Of a stretch of DNA of 64,000 nt, positions 8,892 to 18,190 are shown one piece after another. The DNA is from Butyrivibrio hungatei DSM 14810. GTDB taxonomy: Bacteria > Bacillota > Clostridia > Lachnospirales > Lachnospiraceae. Location: positions 78,683-142,682 of the forward strand of contig NZ_FRDH01000007.1 of the NCBI RefSeq assembly GCF_900143205.1, in the 5' to 3' direction. The number at the start of each line of letters is the position of its first letter. The first letter of the stretch is position 1. The notes under the pieces are model-generated. The model was not told where the DNA came from. It did no database searches and saw only the letters and a program-made list of their open reading frames with translations. Made by a program: the position numbers and the translations under genes.

Positions 8892-9040
8892 TATGATTTT
8901 TTTATTTTCTCACAATCACTTCAGACACGCTTTCGCTTAGTAAAAAACGTAACAGTACTAATGCCATAAAAAACATGGCATAAGTACTGACGTTTTTTAA
9001 TAGTCTGAAGATGTCTTGTGAGATAAATCAAAAAATCATA
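8892..9040. repeat. Long imperfect palindrome, 149 bp, between valS and folC
   Basis: The left arm, from TATGATTTTTTT at 8892, pairs in steps with a right arm ending AAAAAATCATA at 9040. The outer arms contain CTCACAA and CTTCAGAC, matched by GTCTGAAG and TTGTGAG. The inner arms are AAAAACGT..AGTACT..ATGCCAT against ATGGCAT..AGTACT..ACGTTTTTT, with a short A-rich loop. An unpaired AAGCGAAAGCG on the minus strand could form a small side hairpin with a GAAA tetraloop. It may be a terminator plus leader structure, a miniature inverted-repeat element, or a small structured RNA. No clear target-site duplication was seen. Confidence 0.75.
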
Positions 9041-9092
9041 AGTAAAGGCTGTAAAAATAACTTTTTTTATAGCTGGTTGATCAACTATTAAA

Positions 9093-11765
9093 TCAGCCCT
9101 TTAATTGGTTAAGTCTTTCAGTGATCTGATCGTAAGTCTGCTGATACTTCTGCTGCTTTTCTTTTTCTTCAGCGATCTTCTCAGCTGGAGCCTTTGAAAG
9201 GAACTTCTCGTTACTGAGCATGTTCTGAGATCTCTTAAGCTCGCCTTCAAGCTTTTTCTGCTCCTTGGTAAGTCTTTCAATCTCAGCTGAAAGATCTACA
9301 AGATCAGAGAATGGAATATATACTGTAGCATCAGCAAGTACTACAGATACAGCGTCATCTGCGATTCCTGACTTATCATTCTGACAAGCAGACTCAGATG
9401 CATAAGCAAGTGATTCGAAGAAGAGTTTACCAGTTCTAAAGATATCAAGAACGTCTTCCTTATCACTTACAACAAATACTTTAGCCTTACGTGATGGAGC
9501 AACATTCATCTGTGTACGAACGTTACGGATTCCACGAACTGCTTCCTTGATAGTCTCAATAGCCTTTTCGTCAGAAGCGAAGTTCCACTCATCCTTGTAA
9601 ACAGGCCAGTCAGAGATCATAATCGACTCTTCTTCATCCTGCATAGTGCAGAAGATCTCTTCTGTGATGAATGGCATATAAGGATGAAGAAGCTTAAGTG
9701 CATTGATAAGAACCGTCTGGAGTGTCCAAAGAGCTGCCTCATGTGATACCTTGTCATCTGAATTGTAGAGACGAGGCTTAACCATCTCAATGTACCAGTC
9801 GCAGAACTCATCCCAGATAAAGTCATAAACCTTCTGAACTGCGATACCCAGCTCATACTTATCCATGTTCTCTGTAACATCTTTGATAGTGTTGTTGAGC
9901 TTAGAAAGGATCCACTTATCAACTGGCTCAAGTCCTGCAGGCATATCCTGGTGGATAGCACTCTTAGCATCGTCAGCCATGTTCATCATAATGAATCTTG
10001 AAGCATTCCATACCTTATTTGCAAAGTTACGGCTATTCTCTACTCTTTCATTATAGAAACGCATATCGTTTCCTGGTGCATTACCTGTAATAAGAGTAAG
10101 TCTAAGAGCATCTGCTCCGTAATTCTCAATAATATCAAGAGGATCGATACCATTTCCAAGAGATTTACTCATCTTACGTCCCTGAGAATCTCTAACAAGT
10201 CCATGGAAAAGAACTGTGTGGAATGGGTATGTTCCCATGTTCTCGTAACTTGAGAAGATCATTCTGATTACCCAGAAGAAGATAATGTCATAACCAGTTA
10301 CAAGGACATCTGTAGGGAAGAAATACTTAAGCTCCTTGGTGTCATGTGGCCAGCCAAGTGTCTCAAATGGCCAGAGAGCTGAAGAGAACCATGTATCAAG
10401 TGTATCCGGATCCTGTGTAAAGTGAGTTTCTCCGCACTTAGGACAAACTGTAGGAGCTGTTTTGGAAACAACAACTTCTCCGCACTTGTCGCAGTAGTAA
10501 GCAGGAATTCTGTGTCCCCACCAGAGCTGTCTTGAAATACACCAGTCACGGATATTATCTGTCCAGTTGAAGTATGTCTTTTCCATTCTAGGTGGAATAA
10601 GCTTGATCTCGCCTTCCTTAACAGCCTTAACTGCTGGTTTGATGAGCTCGTCCATCTTAACAAACCACTGCGCCTTGATCATAGGCTCAACAGTTGTGTG
10701 ACATCTGTCATGTGTACCAACGTTGTGAGAGTAGTCTTCAATCTCAACTAAAAGTCCCATCTCATCAAGCTCTTTTACAATGGCCTCTCTTGCAGCATAG
10801 CGATCCATGCCCTCGAACTTACCGCCATTAGCATTGATAGTAGCATCATCATTTAAAATATTGATCTCCTCGAGACCATGACGCTTACCAACCTCGAAGT
10901 CGTTAGGGTCGTGACCTGGAGTAATCTTAACTACACCAGTACCAAATTCCATATCTACATAAGAGTCTTCTACGATAGGAAGCTCTCTGTTAACAATAGG
11001 TAAAAGAACTTTCTTGCCCTTGAAGCTCTTGTATCTGTCATCATCAGGGTTTACAGCTACAGCTGTATCACCAAGCATAGTCTCAGGACGAGTAGTAGCA
11101 AACTCAATGAACTCAGTCTTAGAAACAGAGCCATCCTCATTGATGATAGGATACTTGATGTGCCATAAGTGTCCAGCCTGTTCCTCATACTCAACCTCAG
11201 CGTCTGAGATAGATGTCTTACATACTGGGCACCAGTTTACGATACGGCTTCCCTTATAGATATAGCCTTTCTCGTGCATCTTGCAGAAGACCTCAGTAAC
11301 AGCCTCGTTACAGCCTTCATCCATTGTGAAGCGCTCTCTATCCCAGTCACATGAAGAACCGAGTTTTTTGAGCTGCTGGATGATAGTTCCGCCGTACTCT
11401 TTCTTCCACTGCCAAGCTCTCTCAAGGAACTTCTCACGTCCAAGGTCTCTCTTGTCGATACCTTCAGCCTTGAGTGCATCGATGATCTTGACCTCAGTAG
11501 CAATAGAAGCATGGTCAGTACCAGGCTGCCAAAGTGCATTATATCCCTGCATTCTCTTATATCTGATAAGGATATCCTGCATTGTGTTATCAAGGGCATG
11601 GCCCATGTGCAGCTTACCAGTAATGTTTGGTGGTGGGATCACAATTGTAAAAGGTTTCTTTGTTTCATCTACTTCTGCGTGGAAGTACTTCTTTTCTTCC
11701 CATTTTGAGTAAAGACGGCTTTCAATACCCTTGGGATCATAGGTCTTAGCAAGTTCTTTCTTCAT
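9093..11765 (-). CDS. valS: Valyl-tRNA synthetase
   Basis: ValS charges tRNA-Val in the cytoplasm. At 890 residues it has the expected length. The class I HIGH signature is in PPNITGKLHMGHALDN near residue 50 and the KMSKS loop in GRKMSKSLGNG. The editing domain lies between (EFATTRPETMLGDTAVAVNP), and there is a zinc-knuckle-like YCDKCGEVVV...CPKCGE insert. The C-terminal coiled-coil arm (ERLTKEQKKLEGELKRSQ) is typical of ValS and separates it from IleS and LeuS. AAGGAG precedes ATG by about 7 bases. A T-box leader upstream shows control by uncharged tRNA. Confidence 0.98.
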   Translation of the reverse strand: MKKELAKTYDPKGIESRLYSKWEEKKYFHAEVDETKKPFTIVIPPPNITGKLHMGHALDNTMQDILIRYKRMQGYNALWQPGTDHASIATEVKIIDALKAEGIDKRDLGREKFLERAWQWKKEYGGTIIQQLKKLGSSCDWDRERFTMDEGCNEAVTEVFCKMHEKGYIYKGSRIVNWCPVCKTSISDAEVEYEEQAGHLWHIKYPIINEDGSVSKTEFIEFATTRPETMLGDTAVAVNPDDDRYKSFKGKKVLLPIVNRELPIVEDSYVDMEFGTGVVKITPGHDPNDFEVGKRHGLEEINILNDDATINANGGKFEGMDRYAAREAIVKELDEMGLLVEIEDYSHNVGTHDRCHTTVEPMIKAQWFVKMDELIKPAVKAVKEGEIKLIPPRMEKTYFNWTDNIRDWCISRQLWWGHRIPAYYCDKCGEVVVSKTAPTVCPKCGETHFTQDPDTLDTWFSSALWPFETLGWPHDTKELKYFFPTDVLVTGYDIIFFWVIRMIFSSYENMGTYPFHTVLFHGLVRDSQGRKMSKSLGNGIDPLDIIENYGADALRLTLITGNAPGNDMRFYNERVENSRNFANKVWNASRFIMMNMADDAKSAIHQDMPAGLEPVDKWILSKLNNTIKDVTENMDKYELGIAVQKVYDFIWDEFCDWYIEMVKPRLYNSDDKVSHEAALWTLQTVLINALKLLHPYMPFITEEIFCTMQDEEESIMISDWPVYKDEWNFASDEKAIETIKEAVRGIRNVRTQMNVAPSRKAKVFVVSDKEDVLDIFRTGKLFFESLAYASESACQNDKSGIADDAVSVVLADATVYIPFSDLVDLSAEIERLTKEQKKLEGELKRSQNMLSNEKFLSKAPAEKIAEEKEKQQKYQQTYDQITERLNQLKG

Positions 11766-11805
11766 AATCCGCTCCTTTATAAAAATGTGTTTTTTGACTG
11801 GTTAA

Positions 11806-12130
11806 AATGTAAATAAAAAAGTCCCTAGCAGCTATTAACTGCTAAGGACGTAATTAACGTGGTACCACCTTAGTTCACAAAGATATACTCTTTGCCTCAT
11901 TAAGCATCTAAGATAAACTTAAATACTCTATCCGATAACGCAGATAACGCGGGGACACTTATTGATAAATTGCTATGAAAGCCATCATTTCTGAGTGTCC
12001 GGTTCAAAAGCTACCTTCCATATCATCACTACCAGCATCCTCTCAGCGAAGCCAACGGCAACAGACGCTTTCTCTTTAAATAGTGTTATGATACGTACTC
12101 CTCTTTCTCATAACCTTTATTCTTATAATA
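11806..12130 (-). promoter_or_regulatory. T-box leader of valS
   Basis: On the minus strand this untranslated leader holds the diagnostic T-box sequence AAGGTGGTACCACG (plus 11859-11872). It is followed by a terminator stem of GTCCTTAGCAG against CTGCTAAGGGAC (plus 11821-11849) and a run of T. Upstream GC-rich stems correspond to Stem I-III. T-boxes bind uncharged tRNA through a specifier codon and the acceptor end, favouring the antiterminator when the amino acid is scarce. Position before valS implies tRNA-Val. I could not place the specifier codon with confidence. Confidence 0.93.
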
Positions 12131-12136
12131 GTAAAT

Positions 12137-12165
12137 ATAATATTAGTAAAAAAAGATATTGTCAA
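12137..12165 (-). promoter_or_regulatory. Consensus sigma-A promoter for the valS leader
   Basis: On the minus strand TTGACA (12160-12165) is separated by exactly 17 bases from TATTAT (12137-12142). The -35 box contains the TGA stop codon of the upstream diguanylate cyclase gene, so the two units are packed end to start. Transcription would begin near 12130, just upstream of the T-box. Confidence 0.75.
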
Positions 12166-13802
12166 ATATGAGTTGCTTCATCAAGTGATTTCTGAGAAAT
12201 AACGGCCTTATGAAGAAGGACAACTTCGCCCTTGGAATTTCTTTTCACTTCATAGAGAGCATTATCTGCAGCATACATATAATCCCAGAGCTTATTGGTC
12301 TTTCTAGGTATGGAATTACGGATACCCTGAGAGACAGTCACTATTCCAAGATCAGAATTCTTATTATCAATATGCTTCTCTATAACCTTTTCTCTGATGA
12401 CCCTGGCATAATTCATTACTTCATCATCTGTCATATCTTCATAGATGATAACAAACTCATCACCACCATATCTAAAGCCATGAATACTCTTGTTTTTGTC
12501 ACTAAGCTCTTTTATGACACCTGCAATATGAGTAAGACAGTCGTCTCCTGCCTGATGTCCATAAGTATCATTAAAATTCTTGAAGTTATCCACATCCATG
12601 ATCTCAACAGCGAGCGATTTTCCCTCTGAATAAGCTTTTTCAAAGGCGCAGTCTGCATACTTATTAAGCCCATATCTATTACCAAGACCTGTAAGAGAAT
12701 CTGTGGTTGCCTGCTTTTGAAGGGTTATATTCTCCTTCTCCATGTTGCTGAGCTTATATCGCAATTCTGTAAAGAACTTATAATTTGCCTGTCTCTCTTT
12801 TTCCTGCTCAATAGAATATCTGTAGAACTCTTCCAGTGCCTTTACTCTCTCTGCCTCATTTCCAATACTCTCATAGAGCTCACATTTTAATTTTGCGTGT
12901 TCTTTCTTTAGATTGTGGATATTTAAATCATTTAAAGATCTCTCTGTATTTTTTACGATGCGGACTACCTCATCTACCCAGCCTATCCTGATAAGGAATC
13001 TGCACATACCAAAGATATCTTCCATGTTATCAAGGGGATACTTGTTGTTTTGTATCATCTTAAGAAGCTTGGAGACATATTTTTGGAAATTGACCATATC
13101 TCCGATAAAATAATAGCCTCTTGCCCTGATATCTGCTGCAGTTATAGCACTATCACCGCTTATATATTCCTGGTTTACCTTAGGATTTTGCTCAAGGCGG
13201 TCTATGGCCATAAGACACTTCTTAACAGAATCCGGTTTAGCAAGCTGCATATAGCAATCAGCTTCAAAGCAATAACAATAAAGAATATTTCTATAATAGA
13301 GACTTTCCTTCTCATTTTTCCTGATATTCTTGTAGGCCGATCGTATAGTTTTAAGAGCCTGATTGATATTACCGCTCTCATAATAGATCTGTCCGATATT
13401 AAATTCCAAAAAGCCTGGAACGCCGCTATTCTCAAGACCGTCACAACACTTGATTCCTGTTAGGAAGTAATCAAGCGCAAGGTCAGGGCTTCCATGGTTC
13501 AAAGAGTCGATTCCAAGGAGGTTATAGCACCTTGCCAGATACTCTTTATCCCCAGAATACTGCAAATATTCAATTGCCTTAAGTAAATTGGTGTTGAATT
13601 TACGATAATCCGTACTAACTAGATAGTACGCATCTGCAAGATGATAATAGGCATAACCAAGCAAAGAAGGATCATCAACACTCTTAGCCTTGCGAAGGAA
13701 ACGGTTGCAGGCATTGATATAGCTGTTGGACATACTCCCTCTATTAGTGAGCAATTCATTATTCAAAGTCTGAACTTCATAGTCGTACTTTTCAATGTTC
13801 AT
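12162..13802 (-). CDS. TPR-containing diguanylate cyclase (GGDEF)
   Basis: The 546-residue protein has no membrane segment. Residues from about 20 to 340 are TPR-like helical repeats, such as ARCYNLLGIDSLNHGSPDLAL and LEFNIGQIYYESGNINQAL. A short coiled coil (about 340-375) leads into a GGDEF domain with TDSLTGLGNRYGLNKY, DVDNFKNFNDTYGHQAGD and the intact active-site loop RYGGDEFVII near residue 445. It should therefore make cyclic di-GMP from GTP, with activity probably set by proteins or peptides bound to the TPR part. It stands alone between a long intergenic region and the valS promoter. The ribosome site is weak (GGGGCG). Confidence 0.9.
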   Translation of the reverse strand: MNIEKYDYEVQTLNNELLTNRGSMSNSYINACNRFLRKAKSVDDPSLLGYAYYHLADAYYLVSTDYRKFNTNLLKAIEYLQYSGDKEYLARCYNLLGIDSLNHGSPDLALDYFLTGIKCCDGLENSGVPGFLEFNIGQIYYESGNINQALKTIRSAYKNIRKNEKESLYYRNILYCYCFEADCYMQLAKPDSVKKCLMAIDRLEQNPKVNQEYISGDSAITAADIRARGYYFIGDMVNFQKYVSKLLKMIQNNKYPLDNMEDIFGMCRFLIRIGWVDEVVRIVKNTERSLNDLNIHNLKKEHAKLKCELYESIGNEAERVKALEEFYRYSIEQEKERQANYKFFTELRYKLSNMEKENITLQKQATTDSLTGLGNRYGLNKYADCAFEKAYSEGKSLAVEIMDVDNFKNFNDTYGHQAGDDCLTHIAGVIKELSDKNKSIHGFRYGGDEFVIIYEDMTDDEVMNYARVIREKVIEKHIDNKNSDLGIVTVSQGIRNSIPRKTNKLWDYMYAADNALYEVKRNSKGEVVLLHKAVISQKSLDEATHI

Positions 13803-14252
13803 GCATTCGCCCCATGGTTAAGCCAAACAAAGACAACAGTTGAATTAAAGCTATTTTACAATATAACGTACACTATGGCAATCAAATAGTCGACATGACA
13901 TATATGTCATCATTTTTGCTGGTTTACATATATTTATTGACTAAATCAGTCATTGATAAATTTTCACACCGGGATTCGTATATTTTTGTCACCCTTTTTA
14001 GATGCCCTATTTTAGCGGTATTTTTAAAACTGTTTTTCGACTAATCCCCAATTTCCACAGAGTTATCCACATGACACATTAGTCATTTATCGAAAACTTT
14101 TACATCATTTTTGTGTAAAAACGTCAAATTGAACATTCAATTGCTACAATTTGAACGGTTGTTCGGATTACATAAAATCACAGAATTTAGTTTTATGTAA
14201 ACCATTATTGAGAATCTTTATTATCATCATTCCAAAATACGGTAATAATCCT
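13803..14252. other. Gene-free region with dyads and a DnaA-box sequence
   Basis: This 450-bp region holds no convincing gene. It contains a perfect 16-bp palindrome ATGACATATATGTCAT (13895-13910), a TGACT-N5-AGTCA dyad (13938-13952) and a TGAC-N6-GTCA dyad (14072-14085). There is a perfect DnaA-box sequence TTATCCACA (14063-14071) next to TTTCCACAG. The box lies in the loop of a larger imperfect inverted repeat, GTTTTTCGA..CTAAT against ATTAG..TCGAAAAC (14032-14097). The TGAC dyads may be operators for the cyclase gene that starts at 13802. The single DnaA box and lack of ori genes argue against a replication origin. Confidence 0.55.
14169..14199 (-). terminator. Weak AT-rich hairpin after the helicase gene
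   Basis: TACATAAAA (14169-14177) pairs with TTTTATGTA (14191-14199) around a 13-base loop, 53 bases past the helicase stop. The stem is AT-only and no long T run follows, so terminator function is uncertain. Confidence 0.35.
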
Positions 14253-16707
14253 CTATGTTTCGCTCCAAAACTGGCTTACAGCGTTTTTGACCGTATTAGT
14301 CGAAACCACCTTATAGTTTTTCCACTCTCGTGGAAAAAGTGATCTGTAGGATCCCTGCATGAATCTGTCATCCAAAAGTGCTACAACACCAGTATCTTCC
14401 TCGGTTCTGATAACCCTGCCTGCTGCCTGAAGAACCTTGTTCATACCAGGATATCTGTAGGCATAATCGTAGCCATCAACGCCCTTATCATCAAAATAAG
14501 CCCTGATTATCTCTCTTTCGTTGCAGACCATGGGAATACCAGGTCCCACAACGATAACGCCAATAAGGCTGTCATACTTAAGGTCTATGCCCTCACTAAA
14601 TATGCCGCCCATTACGCAAAATCCCAGTATATTCTTGTCTTCCACAACTTCTATGTCCATGTGGATAACTTCATTAAGATCCACATTGTTTCCAATAGAA
14701 AACCTGTCAAGGAATGACTCTCTTGCTTCCTCACTCATAAAGCTCTTTTGCACAAGGATCTCAGTTGAAGCTTCATCATAAAAGTTATCTATAAAGGCCT
14801 CATGTACCTCATCAAGGAACTGATGGGACGGGAAAAAGATAAGATAATTGCCCCCCCCTGGTGCTGATAACATTATTGATGTACTCTGCGATCCTGAAAT
14901 ACTGCTCATCGCTTCGCATAGAATATCTGCTACTAACATCAGTTCCTATAAAAAGTCCCAGCTTATTCGGGTCAAATATGGACTTAGCATAGATCTCGAA
15001 GTCCTCATCAGTTCCCCCAAGAAGTTTTTTATAATATTGGATAGGAAGGAGCGTTGCTGAAAACAATATTGACGCTCTTCCTCTGTCCATGCACTCAGCA
15101 AGATTCCTTGATGGATCAATGCAGCTAAGCCTTACCAAAAAGCTTCCATCTTCTGCAAATTCGCTATACATCACATAGTGATCATCCACCTTGTCATATA
15201 TGGTAAGAAATCTGGACAGATCAAAGTAAAACTCCAGTATTTCATCTCTTCCAGGGCCTTCTGAATGATTTTCAAGATATTCTGAAATAATGCCAGAAAG
15301 TCTGTTTAACGGATTTATAAGCTTGTCTATAGATGTCAGTATCCTGCAATCATCACATTCTCTTTTCATCTCCAGCATAGCTTTATTGCACTTATCAAGG
15401 TGTCCGGCAATGCTAGGATGGAACTCCTTGATGCTACTCTTAAGTTCCAAAAAGCTCTCTTTTCTAAGGACAGCACTGTACATATCTCTGCCCCTATCAA
15501 GGAGATTGTGGGTCTCATCCACTAGGAAGACATAATCTCCCTTGGTACCCTCTGCAAAAAATCTCCTAAGATAGACAAATGGATCAAAAACATAATTATA
15601 GTCGCAGACTACCGCATCTGCCCAAAGGCTCATGTCCAGAGACATTTCAAATGGGCATACCTTGTGCTTCTGCGCGTATTCCAATATCTTTTCCCTATCA
15701 AAAGAGTCTTCATGGGTCAGCATGTCATAGATTGCATCATTTATCCTGTCGTAGTGGCCATTTGCATATGGACAAGCCTCAGGATTACAGTTTCTTTCCT
15801 CTTCTCCAAGGAAGCATATCTTGTCCCTTGCAGTAATGGTCACAGTCTTCATCTTGAGATCCTGGAACTGTCTAAGTGTATTAAAGGCCTCTTCTGCCAC
15901 TGTCCTTGTGATGGTCTTGGCTGTCAGGTAAAAGAGCTTAGTTATCTTTCCTTCGCCCATGGCTTTGACACTAGGGAACACAGTAGTAATGGTCTTACCG
16001 GTTCCAGTTGGAGCTTCCAAAAAGAGCTTTTTGCCGTGGATGATAGTTCTGTATACACCTGCTGCCAGGTCTTTTTGTCCATCTCTATATGGGAATGGAA
16101 ATTGAACAGCCTTAATAGAGGCGGTCCTGATGTCCTGCCATTCGCATTCAAAGTCAGCCCATTTCTTGTATCTGCCTATAAGGTCATCAAACCAGGAAAT
16201 TATCTCTTTTGCTGAGAAATTGTAGTCAAAATACTTCATCTCCTCTGTTTCTATGTTGCAATAGCTCATCCTGATATTGATCTCTGGGCAGCCTGTCTCT
16301 CTGGCATATATAGCGCCATAGCACTTTGCCTGCGCAAGGTGGGTTGGAACAGGATCCTGCATTTTTTTTAGGTCTCTGTAGGTTCCTTTTATCTCATCTA
16401 TCAAAGGATTGGCTTTTTTGCCCTCAATAAAGTTCTCCTGGCCATCATATACATCTGTTTCACCAAAGAATTTATCGAGGATTCCGTCTGCTCTTCCTGA
16501 GATTACAAGGTCATACTTGTCAGTGCTATATACATATTTAAGTGGTACTTCCGCATGATAATCAGCCCCCATGCTCTTTTGAATCATGCGGTGTATCCTG
16601 CTGCCTTCCTGCATAGCATCTGCAGGTGAAGCCTGTATTCTATTATCTAAGCTTCCGCTTCTTAGGATAAACTCCACAAGTCCGCGGACTGAAATCTCTA
16701 TAGTCAT
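14253..16707 (-). pseudogene. RecB-type nuclease / XPD-DinG-type helicase fusion, broken by a frameshift
   Basis: Two overlapping frames make one protein of about 817 residues. The first (16707-14812) holds a PD-(D/E)XK nuclease domain (GRADG, then DEIKGT, then AQAKCYGAIYA) followed by a superfamily 2 helicase. The helicase has Walker A APTGTGKT and four cysteines of an XPD-type iron-sulphur cluster (DKICFLG, NCNPEACPY, HKVCPF). Its DEAH-type box is VDETHN. The second frame (from about 14858 to 14253) continues with GNYLIFFPSHQF and ends in motifs V-VI (GIDLKYDSLIG, QAAGRVIR). They meet at a run of eight G (plus 14851-14858, C). Seven G would restore the frame. It may be a sequencing error, a recent null mutation or a phase-variable tract. 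Confidence 0.82.
14851..14858 (-). repeat. Homopolymer G8 tract at the helicase frameshift
   Basis: Eight consecutive G on the coding (minus) strand lie exactly where the helicase frame breaks. Dropping one G gives STRGGNYLIFFPS, matching the expected start of helicase domain 2. Confidence 0.9.
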
Positions 16708-16745
16708 CTATCTTCCTCATAGATAAGGCATTTGGAGCAATAGAA

Positions 16746-16778
16746 AAGCTCCATGGTATATTGTATACCATGGAGCTT
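16746..16778 (-). terminator. Terminator hairpin after the HPr-like gene
   Basis: A perfect 15-bp stem, AAGCTCCATGGTATA against TATACCATGGAGCTT, with a 3-base loop, lies 34 bases past the stop of the HPr-like gene and is followed on minus by TTTTC. It separates that gene from the helicase. Confidence 0.75.
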
Positions 16779-16812
16779 ATTCGTACTACAATGAACATTC
16801 AATTAAATGATA

Positions 16813-17043
16813 TCAGCAAGCAATTGCGAGAGACTGAAGATACTGCTCGAATTCCTCGTTATATCCGTTGTACTCTACTGTGAGAGCTTTTGTCAGGTCG
16901 AGTCCGAAAACTCCAAGAATTGACTTAGCATCAACTACATATCTATTGTAATAAATGTCTATATCAAAGTCGCATTTAGTAGCTGCATTAACAAAGTCCT
17001 GAACCTGACTAGGTTTAAGCATAATTGTCTTTTTGCCAAACAT
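16813..17043 (-). CDS. HPr-like protein lacking the phosphoacceptor histidine, 76 aa
   Basis: The 76 residues align with HPr through the C-terminal half: VVDAKSILGVFGLDL matches the Ser46 region (KSIMGVMSL), and spacing to the ends is normal. The N-terminal GLHARPA loop that carries His15 in PTS HPr is replaced by MLKPSQVQDFV, so it cannot accept phosphate from enzyme I in the usual way. The Ser46 equivalent is kept. This suggests a regulatory HPr paralogue, as with Crh in Bacillus, although Crh keeps more of the loop. An upstream ATG (17103) has no ribosome site, while AAAGGAAG lies 8 bases before 17043. It follows asnA by 84 bases. Confidence 0.75.
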   Translation of the reverse strand: MFGKKTIMLKPSQVQDFVNAATKCDFDIDIYYNRYVVDAKSILGVFGLDLTKALTVEYNGYNEEFEQYLQSLAIAC

Positions 17044-17127
17044 AATAGCCACTTCCTTTCTCCATTTAGGACTCATAACAATATATCTTGAAATTGTGTC
17101 CATTATGTGAAAAGAGTGTGGATTTTT

Positions 17128-18138
17128 TTATAACAATTGTATACCATTTTTAGTTGCTTCTTCTACCATCTCATCAGGCCAGATAGAGCACTGAACTTCG
17201 CCTATATGGGCCTTTCTAAGGAAGAACATACAGATTCTTGACTGTCCGATTCCGCCGCCAATTGTGTATGGAAGCTTGCCATCAAGGATAGCTTTCTGGA
17301 ATGGAAGCTTAGCTCTTTCTGTGCAGCCAGCCTTCTCAAGCTGAGACTCCAAAGACTTGGCATCTACTCGGATACCCATACTTGAAAGTTCAAGAGCAAT
17401 GTCAAGAACTGGATAATAAACAATGATATCAGCGTTGAGTTCCCAATCATCATAGTCTGGAGCTCTTCCGTCGTGCTTCTCACCTGATGCAAGAAGATCA
17501 CCGATCTTCATGATGCAGACAGCCCCCTTAGCCTTGGCAATATAGTACTCACGCTCTCTTGGTGAATACTCAGGGAACATATCTTCAAGTTCCTGTGTTG
17601 TAATAAAGAAGATCTCATCTGGAAGGATTTCTTCGATGTAATCGTACTGAATGGACATGAACTTCTCAGTCTTTCTGAGAACCTTGTATACGTTCTGAAC
17701 TGTTTCCTTGAGGAAATCGATGTTTCTGTCCTTTTTATCTATAACCTTTTCCCAGTCCCACTGGTCTACGAAGATTGAGTGGATATTATCAGGAACCTCA
17801 TCACGGCGGATGGCATTCATATCTGTATAAAGGCCTTCACCAACATTAAAGCCGTACTTCTTGAGGGCATATCTCTTCCACTTAGCAAGAGAATGTACGA
17901 TCTCAGCCTCGCGACCACCCTCATTGAGGATATCAAAAGCAACTGGTCTCTCAACACCATTAAGATTGTCATTAAGTCCTGACTCAGGAATTACAAAAAG
18001 TGGTGCTGTAACTCTCTGAAGATTAAGTCTTGTTGAAAGCATACCCTGAAAGAAATCTTTAACAGTCTTGATTCCTACCTGAGTATCATGCAGATCTAGA
18101 GCTGATTTGTAGTTCTTGGGAATTTTAAGGTTTTCCAT
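17128..18138 (-). CDS. asnA: Aspartate-ammonia ligase (ammonia-dependent asparagine synthetase)
   Basis: AsnA makes asparagine from aspartate, ammonia and ATP through an aspartyl-adenylate. It is cytoplasmic and related in fold to class II aminoacyl-tRNA synthetases. The 336 residues fit the family (about 330). Recognisable blocks are FFQGMLSTRLNLQRVTAPLF, the NDNLNGVERPVAFD stretch, ALKKYGF, YTDMNAIRRDE, HSIFVDQWDWEKVI, and a C-terminal YTIGGGIGQSRICMFFLRKAHIGEVQ with the glycine-rich ATP site. It sits 52 bases after hflX and may be read from the same transcript. Confidence 0.97.
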   Translation of the reverse strand: MENLKIPKNYKSALDLHDTQVGIKTVKDFFQGMLSTRLNLQRVTAPLFVIPESGLNDNLNGVERPVAFDILNEGGREAEIVHSLAKWKRYALKKYGFNVGEGLYTDMNAIRRDEVPDNIHSIFVDQWDWEKVIDKKDRNIDFLKETVQNVYKVLRKTEKFMSIQYDYIEEILPDEIFFITTQELEDMFPEYSPREREYYIAKAKGAVCIMKIGDLLASGEKHDGRAPDYDDWELNADIIVYYPVLDIALELSSMGIRVDAKSLESQLEKAGCTERAKLPFQKAILDGKLPYTIGGGIGQSRICMFFLRKAHIGEVQCSIWPDEMVEEATKNGIQLL

Positions 18139-18190
18139 ATTCTTTAACGCTTTCCTTTACTAAAATATTCATATTCAATTAAATATCTTT

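Noticed and set aside
13803-14252. Replication origin
   Set aside because: Only one perfect DnaA box, no dnaA/dnaN/gyrase neighbours.
14253-14939. Separate 228-aa helicase gene
   Set aside because: No ribosome site for its ATG and its sequence continues the upstream frame exactly at the G8 tract.
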